Below are positions 10,295-22,329 of a stretch of 64,000 nt of DNA, piece after piece. A model generated the notes under the pieces. The model saw only the letters and a list, made by a program, of their open reading frames with translations, had not been told where the DNA came from and did not search any database. A program made the translations under genes and the position numbers. The first letter of the stretch is position 1, and each line of letters starts with the position of its first letter. Source of the DNA: Rhodosorus marinus (Eukaryota; Rhodophyta; Stylonematophyceae; Stylonematales; Stylonemataceae); contig JAMWBK010000006.1 of the NCBI GenBank assembly GCA_029953675.1, positions 1,488,001 to 1,552,000 of the forward strand, given 5' to 3'.

Positions 10295-13028
10295 CCCCTC
10301 TTAACCTTAACCTCACACCAACCAAAAATATACAAACAACAAACACACACTCCCCCCCCCCCAACCCCGGTCCCTCCCAACAAAGAAAACCAGATAACCC
10401 CAAGCAGCTCACTCTTTCATCCAAAGCAAACTAAAACCAAAATCAAACCCACTACCATGACCTCCCTCATCTCCTTCCTCTCTCACAAGCCTCCTTACCC
10501 GGTCCATCTCCTCATCCCGTCCATCCTCATCCCACTACGCCATCACCTACCCACACCCACCCTCCACAAACCCCAAAACAAACAGCTCCAGCAAAAAAAA
10601 ATAAATTTTCCAACCACAACAAAATCTCTTCCCCTTCCTCCCCCCTCTCTCTTTCTTTACCCAAAACATCTTAAAAACTAACAAAAAATCATCTATTCCC
10701 GTCCGTCCGAAACGCGAAAAAAGCCACTATTTTCCTTTCCGTTTTCAAAAAATTATAAACTTTCAAATAATCCAGACTCAATCTCCGATATTAAAAAAAG
10801 GGACATTGTCACAATTTTTCTTTTCTTTTTCTTTTTTTCGTGCTTGCAATGCCCTTTTTGTCTACCGCGGCGGTGGTCCATAATGGCAGGAATCTAATGG
10901 TTCTGAATGGGGGGGAAGGCGGAGGGGGCACCAGCGAAGCTTCTCCGATTTTTTGGTGGTTGATCATGCTGAAGGCTTGGTAGATAGATGGATATAAATA
11001 TATTGATTTTTAAAAAATGAAGATACGTCTAGAAGAAATAAAATAGTTATGTTTTGCCTAGAAATAATGTTTTTATTGGAAACGGTTTAGAATATTTGAA
11101 TTATTTGGGAGTTTTAGATAGTGAATAGATGATTATTTTAGGTGGTCTATCTGTGAGTTTGGAACCGCGATGTTGTCCCCGCGCAGGCACGTGGGGAAAG
11201 GCGAGAGGGAGGAGGGGAAGGGGGGGTTGTATCCTTAAGCAATGCAAGTAAACATTGTTATTTTTATTGTAATTGAGGAATCTGGATGACAATGCGTTCG
11301 GCGGACAATATTTCACCCCTATTGCCCCTGTGTTGGGAACTTCCATCCCGTAGGGACGAATCGATAGGGGAGGAGAGGTTGATGGGCGACGTGCGGGGAA
11401 CGCTGTTTGCTCGAGAAATTTAGAAAATATTATATTTCTACGTACCTGTTGTAATATAAATATACAATTTATCCATCTGTCTCCACCTTGGCCAGTTGCA
11501 ACTATTCAGTGGCATCTCTTCGTTGATTTAGAAGCGTCAATTTACAACCTCTGGATATATAATATGAATACAAAAAGGGAGTTGATGTACGTACTCGATG
11601 ATGATTCGCAATAAGAAAATTCACGCCGGTGAGTACCTCTTGATGAAAACGAATAAAAAAAAATCCGGATTTTGCTTTTGCCTAAATTTTTCTCCCATTT
11701 TGAATGGGGCGGTTGGGGGATGGAACACTTCGAACCCCCCCCAGCTCCCCCGTTTTCAATGCAGAAAGCTTTTCAACAGGCAATTCTTGTGGCTGATGGA
11801 TAGCCCACCCTGAAGTACGAACTGGATAGGGCTAAAACAATTCTTCAAAATGGGAAGAAATATGTCGCCTCTAGTACTCCGTTGAATAAGGCATGTATTT
11901 AGATCCTCAAGCAAAATCTAGAAAATACTGTTGGAAATTGGCGGTAAAGGGTTAATATTTTACTCATATTGGATTTATTGTTTCTTGGCCGAATTTGGAG
12001 GGGTAGGATAATTCCATCCTGAGCAAAATCTGAAGTAAATGATTGCCCCAGACCGGTGGCACGACCTTAACTCTGCCATGACATGTCTAAATCAAGGTTT
12101 CCATAACTTTTTGGAAATTTTTGGGATGTCATAGAAGGGAAGTAATACTACAAAAGGGAGACTGCTGACTGACTGTAGACAGGCCATGACCATGATTTGG
12201 GCGCAAGCGATTGCATGCCGGAAGACTCTGCGCAGAAGAGTGGAAGAGAGCAGCCACGGAGGAAATCGGCTCGCTTACTAGAAGCGATATAGAAACTTTT
12301 TCGAAAGAAAAGGGATGTTAGAATACTTCTTCTTGGGTTCAACTCCTATGATGTTGCACAGGAGCTGGCATTTGTCAATGCTAGAAGTCGTAGGCTTCCA
12401 TACTATAGCCATTCTTCGACAGCTACCTACCATAGCGGAACACTAACACCTTCAAGGCGCTCTGTAAACCCGAACTCGCAGTCCAGCTTTCATGCCGCGT
12501 TTGAATCTCCGGGAAACAGGCGGTGATCAGCGCGATCCCTCTGACCGCTTGCCTTGTATATGCTCAGCATTCCTTCGCCTGAAGATGCGATTTAGTAGGG
12601 CGCTTGCGCTATGCAGGTGTTGCTCTCTGTCAAGGGCTGTCACCGGTCGGAGAAACAAGATGGAAAACTGAAGGAATAATCTAAATGCCAATTGACAATC
12701 TCCAAAAGGTCATTATTTGCCCTTTCCATCAATTCTCACAAGTTCAGCTGGGTCTTCTTGTGAACCCCGCCTGCCCCACTAGTTCAGTTTTCACTTTGCC
12801 CGTGTAAGACTGTGGGGCAGATCGCGGCTTCGAGTTCAGCTGGTTGTTGATGGCACTTCTTGTGAATCCTTGTTCACAGAAGACGATCTTTTACTGCGTC
12901 CTTAAAAGTATTCCTGTACAAAGTCATTCAAGTTAAAAAAAGACAACAGCCTGCAGAACCAGGTCTGAAACGATAGAAGTGCTTTGGGAAACGGCAATCT
13001 CAGTCCGTGGATCACAGGCGGGAGGGAC
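10295..13028. other. Intergenic; C/A-rich DnaJ promoter side, then AT-rich DNA
   Basis: From 10295 to about 10680 the plus strand is almost free of G (so the DnaJ sense strand is G/T-rich with few C); this is the probable promoter/5' UTR. From 10700 to about 12150 it is AT-rich with homopolymer runs. From 12150 to 13028 the composition is more balanced but no family is recognisable, and part will be the MLF gene 3' end. Confidence 0.5.
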
Positions 13029-14009
13029 TTAGCGCCACAATCTTCTCCACCAGCTCTCGCTTTTTGGGTTCTCAGGCTCGTCTTCTATCGAAGGCAGGGA
13101 GGGCCTGGCCCTACCACCTCCTAGCATCGAGCTGAATGTCCGTTGCTGGTTACTGTTCACATGCGGTTAGTTTCAGAAGATCAGACAATTTTCTCAACTT
13201 GCCGTTTTGAATTTCACGCGTACCTCTCAGACCCATCCGGAAGCTGGCGTGTGACAACCTCGGTCCCTGTAGATGGGTCTCTACGTCGAATTTCCACCTC
13301 TTCTGGTCCGTCGCCATTTCTTGACCGCCTCTCCTCATACATTTGGCCATCCGGTCCATAGTAGCTTTTGCTAGAAAAAGAGTAGGTTTGAGTTGACCCG
13401 CCTTGTCTCCCTTCCTCAGTAAATTCACCGAACGGGATTCCATGGCTTGAGAAAACGTCACGATCATCAGCTCCGGCTGCAAACAAGAAAGGTGTTGTTC
13501 ATCCATCAGCAACAGCAAATCTGATATGAAGCGTGTTCTAGGATGGCTTCCATTCGTACCGAAGAAGCCGTTAAACAACCTGTCAAACATGCCGTCCATT
13601 TCCGCGTTAGGATCATTGCCCCTGCGCGAGAACCCTGAAAACGATTTCTCAATCTCGTCTGTTACATTCGAAGAAGAACGAGAGTATAGCGCAATCACCC
13701 AGTAAGCAAGAAGACCCTCAAAATGTCAAAATCAGGCGCAATCCACGCACACACACACACACACATCCCACTCGCCAAAGGAGGAGAACTCTTACCAAAC
13801 AAGCTCCGGAACCCTCGAGAATCATCCATACCGAAAGGACTCATCCTCCTCTCATATTCCCTCTCCACACGATCATCCCCAGGCAAAATCTCTCTACCCG
13901 TGCGCCTCTCATCTCCCCCCTTCGGAGTCACCTCGGACGTAAACCCATGCGACGGCACCCCACTCGTGTCATCATAGAACTCGATTCCTTCCGTATCTAG
14001 TCCCTCCAT
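13029..14009 (-). CDS. Myeloid leukemia factor (MLF) family protein
   Basis: Four exons (14009-13796, 13658-13560, 13476-13224, 13152-13029) give 229 residues with all phases consistent. The N-terminal third is acidic and polar. The middle contains MDGMFDRLFNGFFG, resembling the MLF segment rich in Phe/Met, and then the family's most typical stretch: YSFSSKSYYGPDGQMYEERR, followed by RRRDPSTGTEVVTRQLPDGS (compare the MLF pattern of FSSS..., a YxxxxGxxYxxR strand and a conserved charged repeat). The tail is basic with two Trp pairs (ESWWRRLWR). MLF proteins are small adaptor proteins of animals, plants and protists that bind 14-3-3 and chaperones; the exact role is unknown. The first intron carries a (CA)n run. 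Family call is by pattern only. Confidence 0.72.
13748..13765. repeat. (CA)9 dinucleotide microsatellite
   Basis: Uninterrupted CA repeats lie inside intron 1 of the MLF-family gene; on the gene's sense strand they read (TG)n just downstream of the 5' splice site. Confidence 0.9.
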
Positions 14010-15118
14010 CAATTCCTTTCTACAAAACAAAAAACAAAACCACGAAACCCCTAAAATCCCTCCTTAAACCTCTAAAACCTCGTAAAAGGCACCAGAAAAA
14101 AATATATCCCCTTCTCCTTACCCCATTTCCTACCCTCCCTCCCTTTACCTCCCCCTCCCCCACGTTCCTCAGCTCCCACAGCCCTTTCAGCCGTTTATAT
14201 ACACAGCCCGAGAGAAAGCTGGCCAGTTTCCGGAAAAGCGAAAAAAAATTCCGTATTGGTCAAAACAGTATTTTAAGGACAGCTGTCCAGGAAAAGACAT
14301 TAAGTCAAAATATGAATCAATAACGATTGATATCTGACATGGTTTGTGTTTGTGCGAAACTCATTGTGAAACTCATTTGAGCATTGGCATTCCCGAGCTT
14401 GGGCGATATCAGCGCGGGCTTAGGTTGCAAATTCTAGAAGGCTGGAGTGACCCCTACCCTCTAGGAGTAGGCTGATCGTCCCCACCCCCATCGGAATCTT
14501 CTGAATGGTAAGGGTTGTGAGTCTGGTCGGATCTGCAGGTGGTGTTGTATCGTTGGGTGAAGGGACATGGTCAATGGGAGTGGCGTGATAAATGAACTTC
14601 CAGCTCCCTGAACTGGATGAGTTGATATTCTAAATTCAGGGGATATGCGAAAAGTCAAACCCACTCCGAGCGTCTCGAGTCCACCCACCTGCTTTTAAGG
14701 TGACGGGAAATCACAACGGATGCCGTTGGTATCGGTTAGGCTGAGTCTGCTTCTCATGTTTACAGGATCCTCTAGAGCTGTGTCAACCCCATAACTCCGC
14801 AAGCTGCAGTAGCATCATTGATTACTGGCCTGCGCAACCTCAAAAATGATTTGATCGGAATTTGCTTGGAATTTTGTCGGAGTGATTGTAAGAGTCATCT
14901 CTAGATCAGTCAATAAATGGATAGGGATATCAGTTTTTCCGTTTCATGTAGGGATTGTTTTTAAAATTGATTGTTTTGATATATGACGCTTAACCCCGTG
15001 TATGTCAACCCTTGCGTTTTTGCAAAGCTCCTTTCACTGTTATCTACATGTCAATGTGTCCATATACTACATACACTAGGGCTTCGTAAGCTAACTCCTT
15101 TTTGGAAATACAAAACGA
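14010..15118. other. Intergenic upstream of MLF gene and downstream of secreted paralogue 1
   Basis: The first 170 bases after the MLF start are C-rich on the plus strand (G-rich in the MLF sense strand) and probably hold its promoter. The rest, to 15118, shows no recognisable gene. Frames at 14461-14688 and 14983-15177 look random. Confidence 0.5.
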
Positions 15119-18100
15119 TTAGATATTCGCTCGTAACTGATCCAAGACCTGGTCTTTCTTGTTTCCGCGTGTTCTGAGCTGAACCCTGATCTCGTGCCGT
15201 GTATCGGCAGGGAGAGGCTCCCGCGGATTTACTCGAATGAGTACGCCAGCAGCTTTCCTGCTTGCTGGTACTCGTCGTATAACCCTGTGGAGCCTCTCGC
15301 CTGTTTCGCGGTCGTGAACTGATGCATAGATGTTTGAGCGTTCGGCTGCTCGGTATTTAACGCGCAGCTCAATCGGTTCTCCCCTTCGCACTGGTGTTAC
15401 AATCGATACAGCCGAGAGCCTATTCCGCGTCACAGATGATACAGATGATGGGACCTCGCTCCTTGGTCGAGCTTGAACGACATGCTTGGCAAACGCCACT
15501 GCTTTGCTTCTGTGTTCACCACGTGGCCTCAGGTCGAGATTGAGTACATGGGGAAGTTCGCGGAGAGCCTCCTTCCCTTTCCTCGGTATAACAACTGAGA
15601 CGCTTCCTTTCCCTTTCCGCACAGGAACGACGAACCCGTCGAGATGATTGTACGGTCCCAGTTGCCTAAAATTCACACGGACATCGGCCGCGAACGGTGC
15701 TGAATATTCCATATCGAACACGAACGTCCCAACAGTTGGAACATGCCTGGGCGCGGAAGCGAACCGCAAGTAGGAATCCAAATTGTTCTCTACATAACGT
15801 GCAACAAATGTCCTCCCATCCCCATCCTCCGATTTGACCGTCTGTACGTGGTCACCACCGTGATCCCATCGATCAAAGTAAAGACCGTTGGCAGTCTCAG
15901 GCGCGAAGACTTGTACTTCAGAGCCAACCACAACCAGCTGTTGATATGGAGCTGGAGCACTATATCCATTGAGTGCCAATTGAATCCCTGGGGGATCAGA
16001 CTCGAATCTGAAAGGTACCTTTCTCGTCCCTATATATCTCTCCGTAGTGCCAATCTGGCCGTCGTAGTCGACTATGAGCCTCAGTTGGTACGCAAAGTTG
16101 TCCAAATGATCCAGCGCATCAACGGAACCGCTCATTTGGCCTCGGAATGAATACTCGATGTGATCATGACATTCGTTATCGTCATTGTAGACGCAGTGAA
16201 GAATCATGTACTCCCACCGAAACGCGGACTCTGGCACGACGTCTCCGTTAGACAGTGTCGCTCGCCCACTGAAATTGATCGTTTCTCCAACCGCCACCAG
16301 CCTTCCTTCTGCTGGCTCGAGGATCTCTGCGTTGATTGTGTAGCCATTCTCCTCAGTGGTGAAGACCACCCTGTAGTTCTCCTCCATCAAGTTTCCAGCG
16401 ATATCTCTAATGCCTCCAGCTCCGCCTTCGATGACAACGGCATACTGAGTTCCATGGTCAAATTCCGCGGTAATCCTCAATCCCAGTCCCGCAGAGTATG
16501 TGTAGTCAAAGGGCAATCTGTCCCCACCAATGGCACGAATATAGACGCCCCCTGCGATCGTGCTAGGATCCAATGGCTCCGAAAGCGTCACAAGGACAGG
16601 CGTGGTGATTGGCACATCCGTGCTCCCAGAGGCAGGAGTGACCGACTCCACCGTCGGTGGCGTCTGGTCTACAGCACCACCAGTTGTTTGAAACTCCCAA
16701 TTGAGATTACCTGGTTGGGTGTTCCCGTCCAAGTCTCTAATTCCATCTGCGCCTCCCTGAACGACCACTCTGAACCGACTGTTGCTAGGCAACGGTGTCG
16801 ATGGTTCTACTCTGAACGTGCGTGAGGCGAACGATAGTGAAACCTCAGCTGGAATCACCCCGCCTCCGCCAACATTAACGAGTTGGATTCTACCGGCGAC
16901 TTCGGCAACAGTCTTTGAGAACCTTCCGGATATGGTCAACCCGTCCTCGGCACTAACCGCTTCTCCCGGCGGAGGGAACTGCTGATCAAGAGTGATGGGG
17001 CTGTCATCCCTTGTATACGTGCACCTCGCCAGATCACCAATTCCACGCACGTTAATCCAGTAGAGGGAGTTATCAGGCCCAACCTTGAATTGAACTGGCG
17101 ATTCAAGGATGTCGATCCTCTCAAGATCCTGCACTCGCTCGTCTTGCTCATTCAGCCGCAAGAATCCGATCCAGCGTCTAGCCTGATCCGCGTAGATCAC
17201 CACGTTCCTATACCTGAAAGGCCAACCTGGGATATCGATCTTGCCACCCACCATCGAGGAACTTGTACCCTCACCATGGTCCCACCAAACGACTGGTCGC
17301 TCATGCTCGCTATCAGGCAGTCTCCTGCACTCTGCATCGTTTTGGTATTCGTGTCTTCTGAGCGTCGATTCCCAGCATGGCCAGCCCATATTCCTACCGC
17401 GCTTGATGACCGACATTTCCTCTTGGGTCAGCCACTGGGTGTCACCGGCGTACACGTGGTCCTCATTGTCCGGGTTAACGTGTAGTTTGAACACATTTCG
17501 TATTCCAAAGGCGTACATCTTGGAGTCCCTTGAGTTAACATCTCCGTTGTACCAAGGATTCGTTGGCAGGCCGCGTCCTTCTTGGTCGATGAGCAAAATC
17601 TTGCCGTTGTACGTCCCAAACTGCTGTGATCGAAGCGCCACTGGGCTGATAATTGCAATCGCTCCATCGCCAACAGCGACGTAGATTGTACCATCCGATC
17701 GAAACGTTAGTGCTCCGCCCACGTGACTCTTCCCTTCCGCGCCAATGCAGTCGGAGTCCGGACCAAAGGCCGCACATCCAGACCCGTTCAGACTCCCAAG
17801 GATCGTCCTGCGAGTTCCGACCTGCTCGTGCAATCCATTCGGGGCTATCCTAACCTTCATGACTCGGGAGGTCTTCTGTCCTTCGTAAGCTGCAGGTCTG
17901 GTGTCGTGTTCGAAAACCAGGAAGAAGTAGACCCAAGGGTTTTCGGCATAGTCAGGTGGAATAGCAATGCTCATTAGGCCACGATCGTGGAACGTATTGA
18001 TCATCAGGGAGACATCAATGAATGGTGTGTCCCGAAGACGACGATTCTCCACAGTATGTACGATACCGTAGTTTTCCGCTACAATCAGGGTTCCGTCCGG

Positions 18101-18724
18101 AAGAAACAAAAAGTCAACAGGTCGATTGATTGGGTCCAAAACCCATCGCTCTGTTCTAAACCCAGTAGGCCATGTGGGTGACAGAACAGGACGTTCTGCG
18201 CGGTTCTCCAGGCTCGGACGGTCGGATTCAGTCATGTCCGTAGTAGTCTCCCAGACCATCTGATCGGTCTCGCTGTGAAAGCAACCCCTTCTCTGGTCCT
18301 TGGCCATTTGATGCATCTTTAGGATATCTTGATCAGTTTCGTCTTCGGTAGGAAAGCATAGTCCCTCTTGAATAAGCCTATGGGCTAGAGGCTCCCCAGT
18401 TCTATCGTATGCCCTCCTAATGCACCCTTTTGGGTGGTGCATAATACGGTCATGCTCCGGTTCATCCAAATATACGCCTGCAGAGTGCACCAGGGAATGA
18501 AGCCGCATCCTTGCAGCGTGTCCACATGGCGAATTTCGGTCGGGAGCAGTCCATCCTAGCAACTGTATGAACTCCCTGTCGGTTTCGTTGTACTGATCAT
18601 TTCTCACCAGAATACTACCTGAGAACGCGTCGAAGTTCCTCGGTGCTGGGTAAAGTGCGAGCGCTGTTGACAGCCAGCAAGCGAGCGCGGCGAATGCGAT
18701 GTACAAATACACTTTTCCACACAT
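15119..18724 (-). CDS. Large secreted SNase-like/GSDH beta-propeller/Ig-like protein, paralogue 1
   Basis: A single uninterrupted frame encodes 1201 residues from the ATG at 18724; an upstream in-frame extension lacks ATG. Residues 1-23 are a signal peptide (MCGKVYLYIAFAALACWLST). Residues 25-150 contain the shared element RNSPCGHAARMRLHSL and a segment YDRTGEPLAHRLIQEGLC, resembling a degenerate staphylococcal-nuclease fold. Residues about 185-572 are a glucose/sorbosone-dehydrogenase-type six-bladed propeller (HVGGALTFRSDGTIYVAVGDG split over 334-354, YAFGIRN at 404-410, GWPC). Two SbsA/Big_5-like Ig domains follow (583-680; 682-790), then a PKD-like domain with HDHIEY, one InlB-like repeat (DPPGIQLALNG ... 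FDRWDHGG) and a C-terminal region with two copies of a beta domain (first ending LDLRPRG, second VQLRTRG). No membrane anchor is seen, so it is probably extracellular. Substrate and cofactor (PQQ, Ca) are unknown. Confidence 0.85.
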   Translation of the reverse strand: MCGKVYLYIAFAALACWLSTALALYPAPRNFDAFSGSILVRNDQYNETDREFIQLLGWTAPDRNSPCGHAARMRLHSLVHSAGVYLDEPEHDRIMHHPKGCIRRAYDRTGEPLAHRLIQEGLCFPTEDETDQDILKMHQMAKDQRRGCFHSETDQMVWETTTDMTESDRPSLENRAERPVLSPTWPTGFRTERWVLDPINRPVDFLFLPDGTLIVAENYGIVHTVENRRLRDTPFIDVSLMINTFHDRGLMSIAIPPDYAENPWVYFFLVFEHDTRPAAYEGQKTSRVMKVRIAPNGLHEQVGTRRTILGSLNGSGCAAFGPDSDCIGAEGKSHVGGALTFRSDGTIYVAVGDGAIAIISPVALRSQQFGTYNGKILLIDQEGRGLPTNPWYNGDVNSRDSKMYAFGIRNVFKLHVNPDNEDHVYAGDTQWLTQEEMSVIKRGRNMGWPCWESTLRRHEYQNDAECRRLPDSEHERPVVWWDHGEGTSSSMVGGKIDIPGWPFRYRNVVIYADQARRWIGFLRLNEQDERVQDLERIDILESPVQFKVGPDNSLYWINVRGIGDLARCTYTRDDSPITLDQQFPPPGEAVSAEDGLTISGRFSKTVAEVAGRIQLVNVGGGGVIPAEVSLSFASRTFRVEPSTPLPSNSRFRVVVQGGADGIRDLDGNTQPGNLNWEFQTTGGAVDQTPPTVESVTPASGSTDVPITTPVLVTLSEPLDPSTIAGGVYIRAIGGDRLPFDYTYSAGLGLRITAEFDHGTQYAVVIEGGAGGIRDIAGNLMEENYRVVFTTEENGYTINAEILEPAEGRLVAVGETINFSGRATLSNGDVVPESAFRWEYMILHCVYNDDNECHDHIEYSFRGQMSGSVDALDHLDNFAYQLRLIVDYDGQIGTTERYIGTRKVPFRFESDPPGIQLALNGYSAPAPYQQLVVVGSEVQVFAPETANGLYFDRWDHGGDHVQTVKSEDGDGRTFVARYVENNLDSYLRFASAPRHVPTVGTFVFDMEYSAPFAADVRVNFRQLGPYNHLDGFVVPVRKGKGSVSVVIPRKGKEALRELPHVLNLDLRPRGEHRSKAVAFAKHVVQARPRSEVPSSVSSVTRNRLSAVSIVTPVRRGEPIELRVKYRAAERSNIYASVHDRETGERLHRVIRRVPASRKAAGVLIRVNPREPLPADTRHEIRVQLRTRGNKKDQVLDQLRANI

Positions 18725-21700
18725 AGTTAGTCCGGTATTCCCTCCTCCGTCCTCGAAAACAGATCCCTCTTCCAACGCTGCACCTTCTACAACAGTTGCT
18801 TTTCGCTTGGCCACCCACAAAAGCCCTCACGACGTTCCGTCAAATACCTCAACAGAGGATGATGTGCTGCGGTAACTACTTGTATTTCTCTTACTGCCCC
18901 AGTCTGACTCGTTCAAAACAAAATCAAACCCTCTTCGCTGACAACGTCCATTGCGAAGATATTCGCTACCCACGGTATAAAGTTGTTGATTCTCTGGATA
19001 GCAATTCGTCACGGTCTGGTGTATGGGAGCTTATGTTAACTGCAACAACGAAATTTCAGAAACGTCTAATTGCAACCCCGCGCCAGAGCTTTCCTCGGCG
19101 TGTATCCCATGTGCAAGCAGAATTCCGCAGACGAGGATGTATCAGTTTGCCTATAGATTTTGTCTCGTGACCCCTATGGAAACGTTCGTGGATGATCACT
19201 GGGGCAATTCGCGACTGATTTCGTTTTGAAACAATTAAGCGCGAGCCGTATCACTGGTCAATCCCCTCCGCTAAATTTGGAAAAGAAAAGCCTCTTCTGT
19301 TCAACACCCCGGAGTAGACGTACAACGATGAAAAAAAGCCAAGGGGTTGATATTTGGTGGAACAAAAACCCCCCAAGAAATCCCTAGGGATTCTGTTTCA
19401 CTCAGTGCCGAGACCAGAGCCACCGTTTGCTCACAAACGCTGAACTCTAGTGGGTAAAAGAATCCGATTTTCCCAGGAGACCCATGGGAAGAGGGGGGGT
19501 AGTAGAGACTTCCCAAGGCAGGGTTTTAGGCTCACAAATCCTTCAAAATTGAGACAATGTAGAAAAGGAACAAAACTCCACCAGCGGAAGAGCATTCAGA
19601 GGGAGGTTCTCTCGCTTGCTCTAAATCTCACACACACACCCCCTAAGTCCGCGAGTCCTGATTTTCATTCAGCATTTTCCGATCTGGCTTTCCGACCGAG
19701 GGAGTCGATACATATCAGGGTCTTCATTTTTCTTAATTGAACGGACGTTACCAGCTCAAGCTCACTCCGACTGCTGCTGAACCCCATACACCCTTCCTAA
19801 CCACGACAATAAACCCAATGTCCGGATGAAAAACCATCCCACAAACAACAAAAAAAATAAATCCCGCAACATCCATCCGCTCTCAAGATATCTAACTTTC
19901 AATATAATTTGACCACTTCCTGACTGTTCCTAATGTATCAGAAACGCAGGAAAGCTCGGAAGGTCAATGGATTCGGCCAGTACCGCATTTTTAATGGGTA
20001 GGGGGTGGGGTTAGGGGGAGCGAAACCGAAAAAATGATCAATATCCTGACCAACAAATGGGACAGAATAAGTGATTGGAAGTTAAGAAATCTTCCATTTG
20101 AGTATACATTATTCGATAATACATGCAGTTTTGATAGGTATTGATTGTACTTAACAATAATAACTCCTTATGATTGGTTATTGTTGATAATGATTGGATT
20201 AGTCTAAATTATTAATTAATACAATTTTGTCCCGTTTACAATAGGAGTTGCTCAATCACCTCACCACCTCCCCTAACACCCACCCCCCAACAACCCCTAC
20301 CATTTTTCGAATAATTATTGTTTCAGCTGCAAAAAAAAGAGGATACGTGCAGCGATTCCTGCCCCCTCCCAGACCCTGAACACCCAACACAAGGAAAACA
20401 GTAAATCTATTTTCATAAGACGTTAAAATATATTTTTTTTGGTCGGAATCTTCGTTTGTATTGTCAGTATTTCGTGTGTATGTTTTTTTTTGTTTTTTTT
20501 TCGTGTTCTGTCTTTGGTCGGGGTTTTATTATTAATATTCTTCTTTTTGGGTGTTTATTAGTTCTTGGAAAATATATGTTAAAAAGGTCTATTTTTGACA
20601 AATGGGGTGTGAATTGAGCGTTTTATCCTCCCAATTCGGATTTGAGGTGTTCGTTGGCGGTTTGTTGTTTTATATGATGGTTTATCGGGTAGAAATTTAA
20701 CTCGTTCTTAGTTTTGGGTTTGTGAAAGTATTCAATATATATGGTATAGAGCATGTTTGGTGATTTATCGATAAATAATTTATAATATACATGGGTGATA
20801 ATTGAGAGGTATGTGTTGTGAATTCTTCCGGTTCGTGAAGGAAGAATGCTGATTTTTCAGCGTGGGCAGCTTGTTTTTCTTTGGTTTGGTGGTGGGTTCC
20901 GGGACGTTTGTGATCATAAAAAACTTCCAAGTGCTGGAATTCGAGAGGGGGCTACTGAGAGTCAGTGACTTGAGTCAAGGGATGAATCTGGCTTGAGCTT
21001 GCAAGGGAGAAATGGAACGGTTTAGGGTGCGGTAAAACCCTCCGCGGTGCTAAGCGGTAAACACTGATTGACCTCTTTGACCTCCGAGCGCTCCAGTCGA
21101 CAGTTGCTCAACGATGAAGCCAATGAAAATGAGGTTTCGGTGAAAAGGAGTGGACGAGGTGAGGACCTTGCGAGAATTTCCCTCTCGAATACATTAAATT
21201 GACCGTCATGAGATGACCTGGGGATTCTCGTTTGGCCAATTGAAGATCCTCTCCTGGATCCGATGAAATTTTATGATTGCTTCTCTAACGAAAATTGGCT
21301 CCGGGGAGATAGGGTCCCCCATTCTATTGGTTTCATCGCTGGGAGCGGCACAAGGTCAATCACTTCTGCACGCTGAATTCCTCTCTCCGACGGGGCTGAC
21401 CTCCTGCTCCATGTGGTCAACAACCACACGAATGCTTCCCCTGGACAATAGGACCAGAGTTCACCTAAGATCAGAGCTCTCCATGGCCCCCCCCGAAAGG
21501 TTACTAACACTGAAAACAAACAAGTTTACGCTGCACGAGGAATAGTCCGTCCCAATCTAAGGTACGCCTGTGAACGTCTTCCTTGGAGATTAGGAAACAA
21601 AACGCCGGTTGACCCTGTAAGTCAAGCAGGCAACCCCGTCATTCTCTCATCTCTCATCCTCTCTCAAAGCTCAATTGAATTATAAATACAATTAGACGAG

Positions 21701-22329
21701 ATCAAAACGAGGATGGAAGTTTTTATCTAATTTACAGACCAGAACAAATTCAGTGCATAACCCTTTTTCATTTTTTATTTTATTTTGAATCCTAGGAAAC
21801 GTGGAGAACGAATAGCTCTCTTTGTGACACGGAGTGGTCGATTTAACCAATAGATGTTGAACTATAAGCTATTGTTTTTTGAATATTTACCACCAACGGG
21901 ATATATTCGTTTATTTTAAAAACAAATAGATGGAGCGGAAATATGCTTCTTGTTTGGTAATTTAACTAGAGCTGAATTCGCTTTCATGCTCAAAAAGAAA
22001 ATGTGGTCTAAACTAAACGCAAAACATTAATATTAGAAAAAGGTGCAAAAAAGGATCCTCAAACGTTCGAGCAACTGATTGCACATGAGGAAGTTGGTTC
22101 TGGCAGGTGTTCTTCTTATGGTTTGGATGAAGAAGCCATGCACGTTTGCGCAGAGCACCTACGGTGTTGCCAACCTGAACCCGAAAGATTGGCAACCAGC
22201 GGAAAGTCCATAGGGATATCAACTTGTTATGTTTTGGCCTTCATAGTTTATGTCCTTCAGATCAACAGCTCCTATTAGCACAACAACTTTTTGACAGATA
22301 AAGATCGAGAGAGTGAAACAGGTATAAAT
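18725..22329. other. Intergenic upstream of paralogue 1, AT-rich core
   Basis: The first 300 bases are the likely promoter of paralogue 1. From 19740 to 20330 the plus strand is C- and A-rich, and from 19900 to 20780 there is AT-rich low-complexity DNA with T and A runs. The stretch 20940-21540 is more balanced and has overlapping frames on both strands, but no family is recognisable. 21640-22020 is again AT-rich. Confidence 0.5.
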
